From assembly GCF_022899355.1 (NCBI RefSeq), contig NZ_JALJCK010000013.1, forward strand, positions 1 to 64,000: a stretch of 64,000 nt of DNA, written 5' to 3'. Source of the DNA: Shinella yambaruensis (lineage in GTDB: Bacteria; Pseudomonadota; Alphaproteobacteria; Rhizobiales; Rhizobiaceae). Shown one piece after another: positions 46,030 through 54,776 of this stretch. Both the position numbers and the translations under genes were made by a program. The notes under the pieces were generated by a model that searched no databases, was not told the origin of the DNA, and worked only from the letters and a program-made list of their open reading frames with translations. Each line of letters opens with the position of its first letter. Within the stretch, counting starts at the first letter, position 1.

Positions 46030-46977
46030 TCAATCGAGGCACACAGGTGATGGCTCCGCCAATGATAAGCTTGAGCGGTCTTTCAGCAACTGTTCATGGA
46101 TCCAAGCGCTGAAAGCCCTTACCGCGGGCCTGTGTTCGGCCGCTTCCGGATAGAACAGGGCGATCAGCTTGCTGGCCTCGACCCGAAAGTCGAACAGACG
46201 CAGCAATTTGCCACTGTTTACGTCCTGCTCGACTAGAGAGCGCATCGCGATGCCGATGCCCTGGCCGCGGCTGGCGGCCTCGATCATCATATAAGCGCGT
46301 GAAAAGGAGATTGCCCGGTGCGGCGGAAAAGGCGGCAGGCCGAGTTCGGCGAACCAGTTGTCCCAGCTTGCACCGAAATCCAGCCCTTCCAGGGTCGTGT
46401 GCAGGATGGGGTAGTATCCGAGATCATCGGCCGAATTCACCGGTTGCTCGGCCCGGAGGATGGATGGTGCACAGATGGGCCAGATTTCGTCCTGCAGAAG
46501 GATTTCCTGCTGGATGCCGGGCTGTTTTTCGCGCGCGAAACTGACGGCTATGTCGACACCATTGGAGATGACGTCGTCAAGGCTGATATAGGACAGGAGT
46601 TTGATCTCGATGTTCGGATGGAGCTCTGCGAACCGGGATATCCGGGGCGCCAGCCATTTTGCGCCGAAGGATGGCAGCGAGCCGACGACGAGCTTGCCGC
46701 TGATCTCGCTGGAGCGGATGCTGTCGAGCGCGCTCTCGATGTTGAGGAGAGATTTGCGAATGGCGCTGGCGAGCAGCTCGCCTTCGCGTGACAGGACAAG
46801 CTTGCTGTGAAGCCGGTGAAACAGTTTTACGCCGATCTGCCCTTCGAGAAGGCTGATCTGCTGGCTTATGGCGCTGCGCGTCAGGAACAGCTCGTCCGCG
46901 GCTTTTGTGAAGCTGAGATGACGCGAGGCGACCTCGAAGGAACGCAGGGCGGTCAGCGAGAAGTGAGTAAGCGCCAT
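46030..46977 (-). CDS. LysR-family transcriptional regulator (GcvA-like)
   Basis: A 315-residue LysR protein with HTH segment LSFTKAADELFLTRSAISQQIS (about 20-45) and an effector domain of the GcvA/AmpR type (GKLVVGSLPSFGAKWLAPRI). The DNA is visibly less GC-rich in third positions than most neighbours. It diverges from the PfkB kinase that opens the second catabolic cluster, with two inverted repeats between them, so it probably regulates that cluster and itself. Confidence 0.88.
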   Translation of the reverse strand: MALTHFSLTALRSFEVASRHLSFTKAADELFLTRSAISQQISLLEGQIGVKLFHRLHSKLVLSREGELLASAIRKSLLNIESALDSIRSSEISGKLVVGSLPSFGAKWLAPRISRFAELHPNIEIKLLSYISLDDVISNGVDIAVSFAREKQPGIQQEILLQDEIWPICAPSILRAEQPVNSADDLGYYPILHTTLEGLDFGASWDNWFAELGLPPFPPHRAISFSRAYMMIEAASRGQGIGIAMRSLVEQDVNSGKLLRLFDFRVEASKLIALFYPEAAEHRPAVRAFSAWIHEQLLKDRSSLSLAEPSPVCLD

Positions 46978-47322
46978 CGTGTACCGACTGGTGTTCCCGG
47001 TGTTTCAGCCATGTCCTCGCCGGGCTCGGGAAAGCACCCGGATGCTCGTTCCAGAGAGCATGCCGTACCGGGCCTGTCAAAAAAACTTTCAACCCTGCAT
47101 GGAAAAACAGGACTTTTGCCGGAAAATATTACGTTAAACCGCGTAATTGCCAGGCGGTTAAAGCCGGTGCGTTAGGCAGACTAACGCAAGACGTTAGGTC
47201 TTACCGCTTGTTGGGTGGCCATCCCGCTGCCAATCTCCCTGGCACAGAGGCTCCGTGAAGCTGTCGACGAACGCGGCAGGGTGGTTACAGCCTCCACGCA
47301 CGAACTGTCCGAGAAGGATGCC
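46978..47322. other. Control region between LysR gene and kinase operon
   Basis: About 345 bp between the divergent LysR regulator and the kinase start at 47323. Its middle (47090-47150) is AT-richer than the surroundings and may hold the promoters. It contains the two adjacent inverted repeats listed separately. The frame of the kinase is open through the right part, but that segment lacks a ribosome site and family similarity. Confidence 0.4.
47169..47202. promoter_or_regulatory. Two adjacent inverted repeats, likely LysR operators
   Basis: GCGTTAG-N5-CTAACGC (47169-47187) is a perfect repeat and contains the T-N11-A core typical of LysR sites (TTAG-N5-CTAA). It is followed at once by AAGAC-N5-GTCTT (47188-47202). 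Both share the GTTAG word. They lie upstream of the kinase operon and its divergent LysR gene. Confidence 0.55.
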
Positions 47323-48294
47323 ATGTCCGGAACCGTCACCAGCAATGACACCGTGGTCTTTTTTGGCAGCCATGCCGTCGATCACTATGTCCGCTGCCAA
47401 TATTGGCCGAGCGAGGGCCAGAAGATCAATGCGGTGCCGGCCGGCCGGGTTTATGGCGGCATGATCCCGAATGCGGCATCGATCTATGCAGGCTACGGCC
47501 TGCCGCCCACGCTGATGGGACCGCTTCAGGACAACGAGGATGCTGACCCCATCCTGGCCGAAATGGCGTCGAATGGCATTGACACGCGTTTGGTGCGCCG
47601 CTCGCCGCAGTTCAGCAATTCCTATGCCTACAATTTCCTGAGCGAGCGCAATGCCGGTGAAAAGACGCTGATCATCATCGATCCGGGCTACGAGTTCGCC
47701 CTGACGCCGGACGAGCACAAGGTCTTCACCGGCGCGAAATTCATCTATTCGACGATCGCCCATCTGGGCCGCATCGCTGGCATCAGGGACGTGCTTGCGC
47801 AGGCGCGCGCCAACGGTGCCAGGCTGTTCATCGACGTCGAGGCGGAATCCTTCCATTCCGCGAAGGAGGATTGGTGGGCATTCTCGGCGGCGCACTTCGT
47901 TTCCTTCAACGACGAGAGCATCGCCAAATTCCGCGATGGCACTTCTGCCGAGAAGGCAATCGGGAAACTGCTCGAAGACACAGGCGGCGAAGTCATTCTG
48001 ACACGCGGCAAGGAGGGGTGCGAGGTTCACCTGCCGCATACACGGATCCGCATTGCCGGGCACGTCGTGTCGGCGGTCGATCCGCTTGGTGCCGGCGACA
48101 CGTTCAATTCGACCTACCTCTATGGCCGCGCCTGCGGATGGTCCGTCGAGCGATCCGCCCATTTCGCCAATGCCGCAGCGGCGCGCTCAACCACGCTCGT
48201 CGGCCCGCGCAGCGGGCGCGCGTCCGTCCTGGACGTCGAAGAATTCATCCGAATGTCAGGGCGGACAGATGCTGCCGCTGCCGTCCTGGCGTGA
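47323..48294 (+). CDS. PfkB-family kinase
   Basis: A 323-residue ribokinase-type kinase with AGRVYGGMIPNAASIYAGYG near the N-terminus and the catalytic DPLGAGDTFNSTY near the C-terminus. The ATG at 47323 has a GAGAAGGA ribosome site. It opens an operon with a polyamine/opine-type ABC transporter, RbsD, an AllA-like protein and a BtpA-like barrel. The kinase probably phosphorylates a sugar freed from the imported compound. Confidence 0.83.
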   Translation: MSGTVTSNDTVVFFGSHAVDHYVRCQYWPSEGQKINAVPAGRVYGGMIPNAASIYAGYGLPPTLMGPLQDNEDADPILAEMASNGIDTRLVRRSPQFSNSYAYNFLSERNAGEKTLIIIDPGYEFALTPDEHKVFTGAKFIYSTIAHLGRIAGIRDVLAQARANGARLFIDVEAESFHSAKEDWWAFSAAHFVSFNDESIAKFRDGTSAEKAIGKLLEDTGGEVILTRGKEGCEVHLPHTRIRIAGHVVSAVDPLGAGDTFNSTYLYGRACGWSVERSAHFANAAAARSTTLVGPRSGRASVLDVEEFIRMSGRTDAAAAVLA

Positions 48295-48339
48295 ACATAG
48301 GGCAAGCACAACAGGCGTTGAAAACGCGAGGGGAACCAA

Positions 48340-49455
48340 ATGACCAGGAATTTTTTGTTGAGCAGTGCGAGTGCGGCCCTTCTGGCAGCGAGTGCCGGCG
48401 GGGCGGTCGCCGCCGAGGTCAATGTGACGTCGCTCGGTGGCGCCTATCAGCGCAGCCAGGAGCTTGGCTACGGCCAGGCCTATGAAAAGGCCGGCAACAA
48501 GATCAACTGGAACGTCTATTCCGGTGGTCTGGGCGAGGTCCGGTCGCAGGTCGAATCGGGCAATGTCATCTGGGACGTCGTGGACATGAACAATGCCGAT
48601 TCCAATATCGGCTGCGCCGAGGGCATCTTCGAGAAGATCGACCTTGCGGAGGTGACCGAACCGGCCCCGGACGGCGCCGGTGTCGATGACTACCTGATCA
48701 AGCGTCCGAATGATTGCGCCATCGGCACGGTCATCTATTCGTGGACATATGCCTACAACAAGCAAGTCTTTCCCGCGGAAAAGCCGACTGTCGTCGCAGA
48801 CTATTTCGACACGGCGAAGTTCCCCGGCAAGCGCGGCATCTGGAGCAGCCCGACGCAGGCCATCGAGATGGCCCTGATGGCCGACGGCGTGCCGACCAAG
48901 GACATCTACGACTACCTCGAGGAAAATGGCGAAGAGGCGGTGGATCGCGCGCTCGCCAAACTGAAGGCGTTGCACGAAGACAGGAACGGCGGACTGGTGT
49001 TCTGGAACGGGGGCGCGGAGCCGCCGGAGCTGCTGGCGAAGGGCGAGGTCGTCATGTCCACGGGCTGGAGCGGCCGCTTCTACGACGCGGTTGTCAAGGA
49101 AGGTGCGCCCATCGAACAGGTTTGGGACGGCCAGATCATGGATTTCCAGAATTTCGTCGTCCTGAAGGGCGCTCCGCACCTCGATTCGGCGAAGGACTTC
49201 CTGCGTTTCGCCACGGCCACGGACAATATCGCCGAAACGGTCCGCTACATCCCCTACGCTCCGTGGAGAAAATCGGCCGGCGACAAGATCATGGCGAACG
49301 AGCCCTGGTCTGAGGACGGCAAGACGATGGTCGGGCCGTATCTGTCCACCGCGCCCGCCAACATGACGAACTATCTCGAAATGGGTTCCGACTACTGGCA
49401 GAACCACCAGGACGAGATCAACGAACGCTGGATCGCCTGGAAGTCCGGCCTCTGA
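48340..49455 (+). CDS. PotD-type ABC solute-binding protein
   Basis: A 371-residue periplasmic protein. The signal peptide (FLLSSASAALLAASAGGAVAA) is followed by EVNVTSLGGAYQRSQ, the start typical of extracellular solute-binding proteins of the polyamine/opine class. NCAIGTVIYSWTYAYNKQ and FPGKRGIWSSP are conserved blocks shared with the paralogue at 57989-59032. Polyamines, opines and thiamine are all carried by this class, so the ligand is open. Confidence 0.88.
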   Translation: MTRNFLLSSASAALLAASAGGAVAAEVNVTSLGGAYQRSQELGYGQAYEKAGNKINWNVYSGGLGEVRSQVESGNVIWDVVDMNNADSNIGCAEGIFEKIDLAEVTEPAPDGAGVDDYLIKRPNDCAIGTVIYSWTYAYNKQVFPAEKPTVVADYFDTAKFPGKRGIWSSPTQAIEMALMADGVPTKDIYDYLEENGEEAVDRALAKLKALHEDRNGGLVFWNGGAEPPELLAKGEVVMSTGWSGRFYDAVVKEGAPIEQVWDGQIMDFQNFVVLKGAPHLDSAKDFLRFATATDNIAETVRYIPYAPWRKSAGDKIMANEPWSEDGKTMVGPYLSTAPANMTNYLEMGSDYWQNHQDEINERWIAWKSGL

Positions 49456-49525
49456 TCCATCGATCCTTGAGGCCCCGGAGGTTTCCGGGGCCTGGCTGCC
49501 CGAACAACCTGGTGAACGCACGCGC

Positions 49526-50761
49526 ATGGTCTCCACCACAAACGCCCTGACATACTTGAAAACGTCGTCCTGGCGGATGCGGCGGACATCCGTCGTCGGT
49601 TTTATGCTGATGGCACCGCTTGCCCTGCTGATCGTCCTGTTCCTGATCGTGCCGCTGGTTCGTTTCGTCGTCCTCAGCGTCGACAATCGCGAAATCGCGC
49701 AGGCGCTTTCGCAAACCGCCGCTGCGCTGGAGACATGGCAGGGCGCGGACGTTCCGGGTGACGCCGCCTTCGCCGCCTTCAACCGGGATCTGGTGCGCGA
49801 GACCGAAAAGGGCAGCATCGCCAAGCTCGGCGCGAGGCTCAATTTCTTCCAGGGCGGGATGAACAGTCTCATCCGCAAGACCATCACGCGGTCTTCCGAT
49901 CTGGAGCCGACCCGTACGGCATTCGAGGCGGTGGACAAGCGCTGGGGTGACCTGAAGACCTGGCGCGCGATCAAGCTGGCCACCAATCCAGCCATCCCCG
50001 AATACTATTTCAACGCACTCGATCTGAGGACCGCCGATCCGACGGCCATGGTCTCGGTCGAGGTCAAGCCGGAGGCGCAGCGGGTCTATATGCGCCTGTG
50101 GTTGCGCACGATCCTTGTCGCGCTTCTCGTCGTCTTCGTTTGTACGGCCATAGGCTATCCCATCGCCTACTATCTCTCCAATGCGCGGGGCCTTGCTTTC
50201 GCCGTCGCCATGGGCATGGTCCTGCTGCCCTTCTGGACGCCGCTTCTGGCAAGGATCGCGAGCTGGGTGATCCTTCTGGAGAACGGCGGCGTCATCAACA
50301 GCGTTCTCGTGGCGCTTGGCCTGGTGGATGATGCGAACCGCCCGCAGATTCTGCACAATCTGTTCGCAACCGTCGTGGTGATGTCCTACGTCCTCCTGCC
50401 CTATGCGGTTCTGCCCACATATGCCGTCATGAAACGCGTACAGCCGTCGCTGTTCAAGGCCGCCCTGACGCTCGGTGCCACGCCCTTGCGCGCCTTCCTG
50501 ACCGTCTACCTGCCGCAGACGCTGCCGGGTGTTCTGGCGGGCGGCATCCTGATCTTCGTGCTGTCCTTCGGTTTCTATCTGACGCCTGAACTCGTGGGCG
50601 GCCCGAGCGGCAGCCTGATCGGCAATCTCATCGCCTACAATTTCTCCAAGTCCCTCAACTGGGGGCTGGCGGGAGCCCTGGCGACGATGTTGCTGCTGGT
50701 CATCGCCGCGGCCGCGCTGGTGCTGCGCGCGGTTTCGCCACAACCTGAGCAGGAAAGCTGA
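49526..50761 (+). CDS. PotB-type ABC permease with a long periplasmic insertion
   Basis: A 411-residue permease. A first helix (about 26-52) is followed by an unusually long segment of about 140 residues (ALSQTAAALETWQG ... EVKPEAQRV) before the second helix. The standard five-helix core then has the EAA-type loop (KAALTLGATPLRAFLTVYLPQTLPG). Typical PotB proteins have about 50 residues at that place. The same insertion occurs in the paralogue at 55591-56844. It is encoded 70 bp after the binding protein. Confidence 0.87.
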   Translation: MVSTTNALTYLKTSSWRMRRTSVVGFMLMAPLALLIVLFLIVPLVRFVVLSVDNREIAQALSQTAAALETWQGADVPGDAAFAAFNRDLVRETEKGSIAKLGARLNFFQGGMNSLIRKTITRSSDLEPTRTAFEAVDKRWGDLKTWRAIKLATNPAIPEYYFNALDLRTADPTAMVSVEVKPEAQRVYMRLWLRTILVALLVVFVCTAIGYPIAYYLSNARGLAFAVAMGMVLLPFWTPLLARIASWVILLENGGVINSVLVALGLVDDANRPQILHNLFATVVVMSYVLLPYAVLPTYAVMKRVQPSLFKAALTLGATPLRAFLTVYLPQTLPGVLAGGILIFVLSFGFYLTPELVGGPSGSLIGNLIAYNFSKSLNWGLAGALATMLLLVIAAAALVLRAVSPQPEQES

Positions 50762-50778
50762 CCGGAGCGGATGCAACA

Positions 50779-51588
50779 ATGAAGCTTGCTATCAGAATAT
50801 GGGTCCTGCTCGGTCTGGTCTTCCTGGCTTTGCCGCTCTTCGTGATCATTCCGCTATCCTTTACCGCGGGCCAGTATCTCTTCTACACGCCGGAGATGCT
50901 TGCGCTGGATCCCAACGCCTATTCGACGCGCTGGTATGCGGCGGTCCTGGGTGACCGGGAATGGATGCTCGCGCTGAAGAACAGCGTGTTCATCGGACTT
51001 TCGGCCGCGGCGTTGTCGACGGTGCTCGGCACGCTGGCTGCGCTGGGTCTTTCGCGCAGCGGGACGCCGCTCAAGAGTTTCTGGGCGGCACTCATCCTGT
51101 TGCCGCAGATCGTGCCGATCGTGATCATTGCCGGCGGACTCTATTCCGCCTTCTCCGATCTCAAGCTGATCGGCACCTACACGGCCGTCATCATTGCCCA
51201 TACGGTGCTGGCGGCACCGGTCGCCGTGATCACGATACGGGCGAGCCTCCAGCGCTTCGACTGGCGCCTTGTCTCCGCGTCCGCGACGCTGGGTGCCGGT
51301 CCGTTCTACACATTCTGGAACGTCACGCTGCCCCTCATCCGGCCCGCCATTCTCGCCGGTGCGATCTTCGCCTTTGCAACCTCGCTCGATGAGGTCGTGG
51401 TGATCCAGTTTATCGGCGGCTACGACCAGAAAACGATCCCGCGTGAGATGCTCATCGGGCTTCGCGAGCATCTCAGCCCCGCCATTCTGGCAGTCGCGAC
51501 GATGCTGGTCGGCTTTGCCGTCCTCATTCTGATCCTGGGTGAATTTCTGCGCCGCCGCGCCGAGAGCTACGCCCGGAAATCAACCTGA
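50779..51588 (+). CDS. PotC-type ABC permease
   Basis: A 269-residue inner-membrane permease with six predicted helices and the EAA loop VSASATLGAGPFYTFWNVTLP. It starts 17 bp after the PotB-type gene and completes the channel. It is followed by the rbsD-like gene in the same operon. Its closest relative in the window is the PotC-type permease at 54777. Confidence 0.88.
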   Translation: MKLAIRIWVLLGLVFLALPLFVIIPLSFTAGQYLFYTPEMLALDPNAYSTRWYAAVLGDREWMLALKNSVFIGLSAAALSTVLGTLAALGLSRSGTPLKSFWAALILLPQIVPIVIIAGGLYSAFSDLKLIGTYTAVIIAHTVLAAPVAVITIRASLQRFDWRLVSASATLGAGPFYTFWNVTLPLIRPAILAGAIFAFATSLDEVVVIQFIGGYDQKTIPREMLIGLREHLSPAILAVATMLVGFAVLILILGEFLRRRAESYARKST

Positions 51589-51636
51589 CCAACAATGATG
51601 GCCGGATGGCCATCCCAAGCGGAAAGACAGGACAAC

Positions 51637-52080
51637 ATGCGGCATGGCGCACTTTTGAACGGCCCCCTCACGGCCCTGATCGGTGATCTCGGGCATTCGG
51701 ACAAGATCATGATCGTCGATGCCGGCTGGCCTATCCCGAAGGACCTGCGCTACGACATCTGCCTCACCCACGGCATTCCGCGCCTGACCGATGTCTTTTC
51801 GGTGATCGCCGAAGAACTTTCTATCGAGACGGTGATCATCGATTCCGAAATGCAGAACCATGGCCCGGAGGTCTATGGCGAAGTCTGTCGCATCATTGCG
51901 GGTGCTGCCGCTGCATCGGGCGAGACGATCAAGGTCGAGAACGAGCCGCACGTCACCTTCAAGGAGCACGCAAAGTCGGTGAAAGGCATCATCCGGACCG
52001 GTGAATGCATCCCCTATTGCAACCTGGTGATCGTCGCCGGCCTGGCCTTCACGCCAGCGCGTCGCCGGAGCCCGCTTTGA
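51637..52080 (+). CDS. rbsD: RbsD/FucU-type sugar mutarotase
   Basis: A 147-residue protein matching D-ribose pyranase: MRHGALLNGPLTALIGDLGHSDKI with the catalytic His at residue 20, DAGWPIP, and the C-terminal IIRTGE-IPYCNLVIVAG. It interconverts pyranose and furanose or anomer forms of a sugar. The ATG at 51637 gives the exact family N-terminus. Its stop overlaps the next ATG. Its presence in the operon shows that the imported compound yields ribose or a similar sugar, a fit with the PfkB kinase. Confidence 0.87.
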   Translation: MRHGALLNGPLTALIGDLGHSDKIMIVDAGWPIPKDLRYDICLTHGIPRLTDVFSVIAEELSIETVIIDSEMQNHGPEVYGEVCRIIAGAAAASGETIKVENEPHVTFKEHAKSVKGIIRTGECIPYCNLVIVAGLAFTPARRRSPL

Positions 52081-52622
52081 TGAGCATCCTGCGCGAGATC
52101 GAGGCGGAGGCGCTCAGGCCGGAAACGGTCGCCGAATTCGGCAGGGCGCTTGTGTTTGAAGGTCGTCCGGCCAGCAGTGCCGGCGAATGGTGGCGATGCT
52201 GGGAGGGATGCGCCGGGCTGAGCGAAGGCAGGCAGTGGGTCGGCTTCGTCCGGGTGGACGGCGAAAGCCCGGAGATCCGCGAGATGGAGCGCGAGCCGGG
52301 AACGGAGATCGTCATTCCGGTCGAGGGCGAACTCGTCCAAGTCGTGTCGAACGGCACGCGCGACCCTTCGGGTGTTGAAAGGCCCGATGCGCGCGGGGCA
52401 CGGGCCTTCGTCCTGAAGCCGGGAACGGCTCTGGTGATGGCGCCGGGTGTCTGGCATGCGGCCGCGTTCGGGTTGCGCGGGCCTGCCTCCTATTTCTATG
52501 TCGCCGAGCGGCGCAAGGCCGAGGACAGCGAGGACAGGGGTGGCTGGGTCGAATTCGCCGACCGGTTCAGGCTCGTGTGCCCCTGCCGGCCAACCACGAG
52601 GGGAGAGTTTGATGGCCGGTAA
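52080..52622 (+). CDS. Ureidoglycolate lyase (AllA)-like cupin
   Basis: A 180-residue protein with the AllA pattern: LRPETVAEFGRALVFEG near the N-terminus, then MEREPGTEIVIPVEGELVQVV and the cupin GTALVMAPGVWHAAAF with a metal-type His. AllA makes glyoxylate and urea from ureidoglycolate. The ATG overlaps the rbsD stop, and the ATPase gene starts inside its 3' end. Other allantoin genes are absent, so it may act on a related ureido or amide compound. Confidence 0.7.
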   Translation: MSILREIEAEALRPETVAEFGRALVFEGRPASSAGEWWRCWEGCAGLSEGRQWVGFVRVDGESPEIREMEREPGTEIVIPVEGELVQVVSNGTRDPSGVERPDARGARAFVLKPGTALVMAPGVWHAAAFGLRGPASYFYVAERRKAEDSEDRGGWVEFADRFRLVCPCRPTTRGEFDGR

Positions 52623-53694
52623 CGTTGTGACCCGCTACGAGAATGTCGTTAAGAGCTATGGTGCACTGACCGTGGTGAAGGGCCTCAACCTGGAGGTCCG
52701 GCGCGGCGAATTCCTCTCGCTGCTTGGCCCGTCCGGTTCGGGCAAGACGACCACGCTGATGATGCTGGCCGGTCTCGAAACACCGACCAGCGGCCGCATC
52801 CTCCTTGACGGCGTTTCCATCGAGGGCATACCGCCGCATCGGCGCAATATCGGCGTGGTGTTCCAGAACTACGCCCTGTTTCCGCATATGACGGTCGCCG
52901 AAAATCTCGCCTATCCGTTGAAGGCAAGGCGCATGGCCAGGCCGGAAATCGGTAGTCGCGTCCAGCGGGCGCTCGAAATAGTCAAGCTCGAAAGTCTCGC
53001 CGAGCGCCGCCCGGCCCAGCTTTCGGGCGGTCAACAACAGCGGGTGGCGCTGGCACGCGCGCTGGTGTTCGAGCCGAGCGTCGTGCTGCTCGACGAGCCG
53101 TTGGGCGCGCTCGACCGGCAGCTGCGCGAGACCATGCAGCTGGAACTCAAGCAACTGCACAGCGAAACGTCGGTCACGATGATCTACGTCACGCACGATC
53201 AGGGGGAGGCGATGACGATGTCCGACCGGGTCGCGGTCTTCCATGACGGCAACCTGCTTCAATGCGCACCGCCGAAACAGCTCTACGACGAGCCGGAAAG
53301 CGCCTTCGTCGCGGAATTCGTCGGGGAGAACAACCGGCTGTCCGGGACCCTCGTGTCGCGGGACGGAGAGCAGGGCTCGATCAAGACGGATGCGGGCATG
53401 ATGGTTGCGTCAAGACTGAGCAGCAAGGTCCGGATCGGCGATCAGGTCCTTCTCTATGTTCGCCCGGAACGCGCCTCAATCGGCGTGGCGGCGGGCACGT
53501 GCGAAAACCGCTTCGAGGCGCGTGTCGTGGACACGATCTTCCAGGGCGATCACACGCGGCTGCGGCTCGATTTCCCTGCGTCTTCCCATTTCACGGTGAA
53601 GCAAAACTTTTTCGCTGACACCGGGCCGCCGGCCGTGGGCGACCGCGTCCGGCTCGGCTGGTCGGCGCAGGCGCTGCAGGTCGTTCAAGCCTAG
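52612..53694 (+). CDS. PotA-type ABC transporter ATPase
   Basis: A 360-residue ATPase. The nucleotide-binding domain (about 5-235) has Walker A GPSGSGKTTT, signature LSGGQQQRV and Walker B VVLLDEPLGALD, and a TOBE domain (about 285-360) follows. It powers the PotD/B/C-type proteins encoded just upstream. The ATG at 52612 overlaps the end of the AllA-like gene and has a GGGGAGA ribosome site. Confidence 0.93.
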   Translation: MAGNVVTRYENVVKSYGALTVVKGLNLEVRRGEFLSLLGPSGSGKTTTLMMLAGLETPTSGRILLDGVSIEGIPPHRRNIGVVFQNYALFPHMTVAENLAYPLKARRMARPEIGSRVQRALEIVKLESLAERRPAQLSGGQQQRVALARALVFEPSVVLLDEPLGALDRQLRETMQLELKQLHSETSVTMIYVTHDQGEAMTMSDRVAVFHDGNLLQCAPPKQLYDEPESAFVAEFVGENNRLSGTLVSRDGEQGSIKTDAGMMVASRLSSKVRIGDQVLLYVRPERASIGVAAGTCENRFEARVVDTIFQGDHTRLRLDFPASSHFTVKQNFFADTGPPAVGDRVRLGWSAQALQVVQA

Positions 53695-53794
53695 CCAGCC
53701 AAGCAACATCGCGATCGATGCAGCCAGTCGCCGGACGTGCCCGGCGGTGCCGGTATCGCTCGTCAAGAAAACCATCGCCAGGAACGGATTCAAT

Positions 53795-54559
53795 ATGCAC
53801 AGGCAAGATTTCCATAAGCTGTTCAAGTCGCCCGGGCCGGTCGTCCTGCCGGTCATCCATGTCCTGGATGCCGAACAGACGGTTCGCAATCTGCGCGTCG
53901 CCATGCAGGCGGGCGCGCCGGGCGTCCTCCTGATCAACCACGACATCGCCGTCGAGGCGTTCCTGCCGATCATTCGCAGCGCCCGCGCCACGTTCCCTTC
54001 GGCCTGGATCGGCGTGAATTTTCTGGCGGTGACGGGAAAGGCAGCGTTTCCGATCCTCGGAGACCTGCAGCGTGACGGTGTCGCGGTCGATGCCTATTGG
54101 GCGGATGATGCCTGCTTGAACGAGATGGGGCCGGCGGACATCCAGCCGGATGCAGCCGAGATCCGGAAGGCCCGCGACGCATCAGGGTGGGACGGCCTCT
54201 ATATGGGGGGCACCTGCTTCAAGAAACAGCGGGAGGTCGCACCCGAGCACTACGAGGTTTCCGCGCGCATCGCGGTGTCCTGGATGGATGTGGTGACGAC
54301 GTCCGGCATCGCGACGGGCCATGCCCCCGAGCTCGACAAGATCGAAACCTTCAGGCGTGGGGTCGGCGATGCGGCATTGGCCCTTGCCTCGGGGATCACG
54401 CCGGAAAACGCACCTGCGTTTGCGCCGCTGGTCGATTGTTTCATCGTCGGCACCGGCATCAGCTACGAGGGCGATTTCCACAACCTGGATCCGGCAAGGC
54501 TCGCGCGCCTTCTGGCCTATACGCGGCGTCAGGGCGAGGTCCCGTCGTCTGCCTCATGA
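53795..54559 (+). CDS. BtpA/SgcQ-like TIM-barrel protein
   Basis: A 254-residue protein with the BtpA family pattern: VVLPVIHVLDAEQTVRNL, AGAPGVLLINHD, and SGIATGHAPELDKI with GITPENAPAFAPLVDCFIVGTGIS. The last block is a phosphate-binding half-barrel. Family members appear in sugar-utilisation operons and have no firm general function. The ATG at 53795 is preferred over the GTG at 53747 because AGGAACGGA lies at ribosome-site distance. It is the last gene of the operon, followed by about 220 bp without a gene, then the convergent transporter. Confidence 0.72.
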   Translation: MHRQDFHKLFKSPGPVVLPVIHVLDAEQTVRNLRVAMQAGAPGVLLINHDIAVEAFLPIIRSARATFPSAWIGVNFLAVTGKAAFPILGDLQRDGVAVDAYWADDACLNEMGPADIQPDAAEIRKARDASGWDGLYMGGTCFKKQREVAPEHYEVSARIAVSWMDVVTTSGIATGHAPELDKIETFRRGVGDAALALASGITPENAPAFAPLVDCFIVGTGISYEGDFHNLDPARLARLLAYTRRQGEVPSSAS

Positions 54560-54776
54560 TGCGCCTGAGATCTTTTCGCGGGCGGGGCGTTCTCCGGTGC
54601 GGCGCTTCGTGTCCCCCATCGGAGGTCGAGTACGAATGGGGCGTCGGCTTCGAGCAGGAAAGGCTGCATGCCTCCAGAAGCAGCTTGCCCGCCGGTTCTT
54701 TGCTGGACAACCTGATGACGCTCGACGACTCGCTCGGCTCGATGATGCATTCGCGGCCAAGTTGCCGCAGGCCTGA

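Noticed and set aside
54560-54776. Short frames between the two convergent operons
   Set aside because: No ribosome site and no recognisable family. Possibly a decayed gene end, but nothing supports a call.
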